A stretch of DNA of 5,598 nucleotides from an uncultured Helcococcus sp. (GTDB taxonomy: Bacteria; Bacillota; Clostridia; Tissierellales; Peptoniphilaceae): the NCBI RefSeq assembly GCF_946998255.1, contig NZ_CAMPYN010000062.1, positions 1 through 5,598 on the forward strand, given 5' to 3'. The position numbers were made by a program, and so were the translations under genes. Positions 5,598 to 5,598 of this stretch are shown here, piece after piece. The notes under the pieces are model-generated. The model worked only from the letters and a program-made list of their open reading frames with translations. It did not search any database and was not told the origin of the DNA. Positions within the stretch are counted from its first letter, which is position 1; the number at the start of each line of letters is the position of its first letter.

Positions 5598-5598
5598 T

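Overview
The window is from an AT-rich, low-GC Gram-positive genome. Strong AGGAGG-type ribosome binding sites, oligopeptidase F and a fused binding-protein/permease amino-acid transporter suggest an anaerobic, amino-acid-using Firmicute, perhaps of the Tissierellia (Anaerococcus/Peptoniphilus-like). That placement is inference from protein style only.

Left part (1-830, + strand): a type III toxin-antitoxin locus of the ToxIN/AbiQ kind. Three head-to-tail 40-nt repeats (the array may continue off the left edge) form the antitoxin RNA, toxI. They are followed by a Rho-independent terminator, a good ribosome binding site, and a 200-residue ToxN/AbiQ-family endoribonuclease. The repeats can fold into an H-type pseudoknot, and two of the three differences in the last copy are a compensatory pair change in one helix. 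In characterised systems ToxN cuts the repeat RNA into monomers that then inhibit it. Loss of the RNA, for instance during phage infection, frees the toxin. A second, probably bidirectional, terminator closes toxN.

Middle (about 830-1474): no intact gene. On the minus strand there are two likely relics: a 41-codon open fragment, then a 58-codon small membrane-protein frame that is off by one base from a well-placed ribosome binding site and ATG. An imperfect 12-bp inverted repeat lies across the first relic. The rest is unassigned, up to a clear minus-strand terminator at 1374-1411.

Right part (1475-5598, minus strand): a three-gene unit transcribed right to left. It encodes a polar amino-acid ABC transporter (secreted-side binding protein fused to its permease, then the ATPase, translationally coupled through a ribosome binding site that overlaps the stop codon) and then oligopeptidase F. 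The set fits uptake of amino acids plus intracellular breakdown of peptides, and it ends at the 1374-1411 terminator. The unit's promoter lies outside the window. The minus-strand unit and the + strand ToxIN locus are convergent and separated by the degenerate region.
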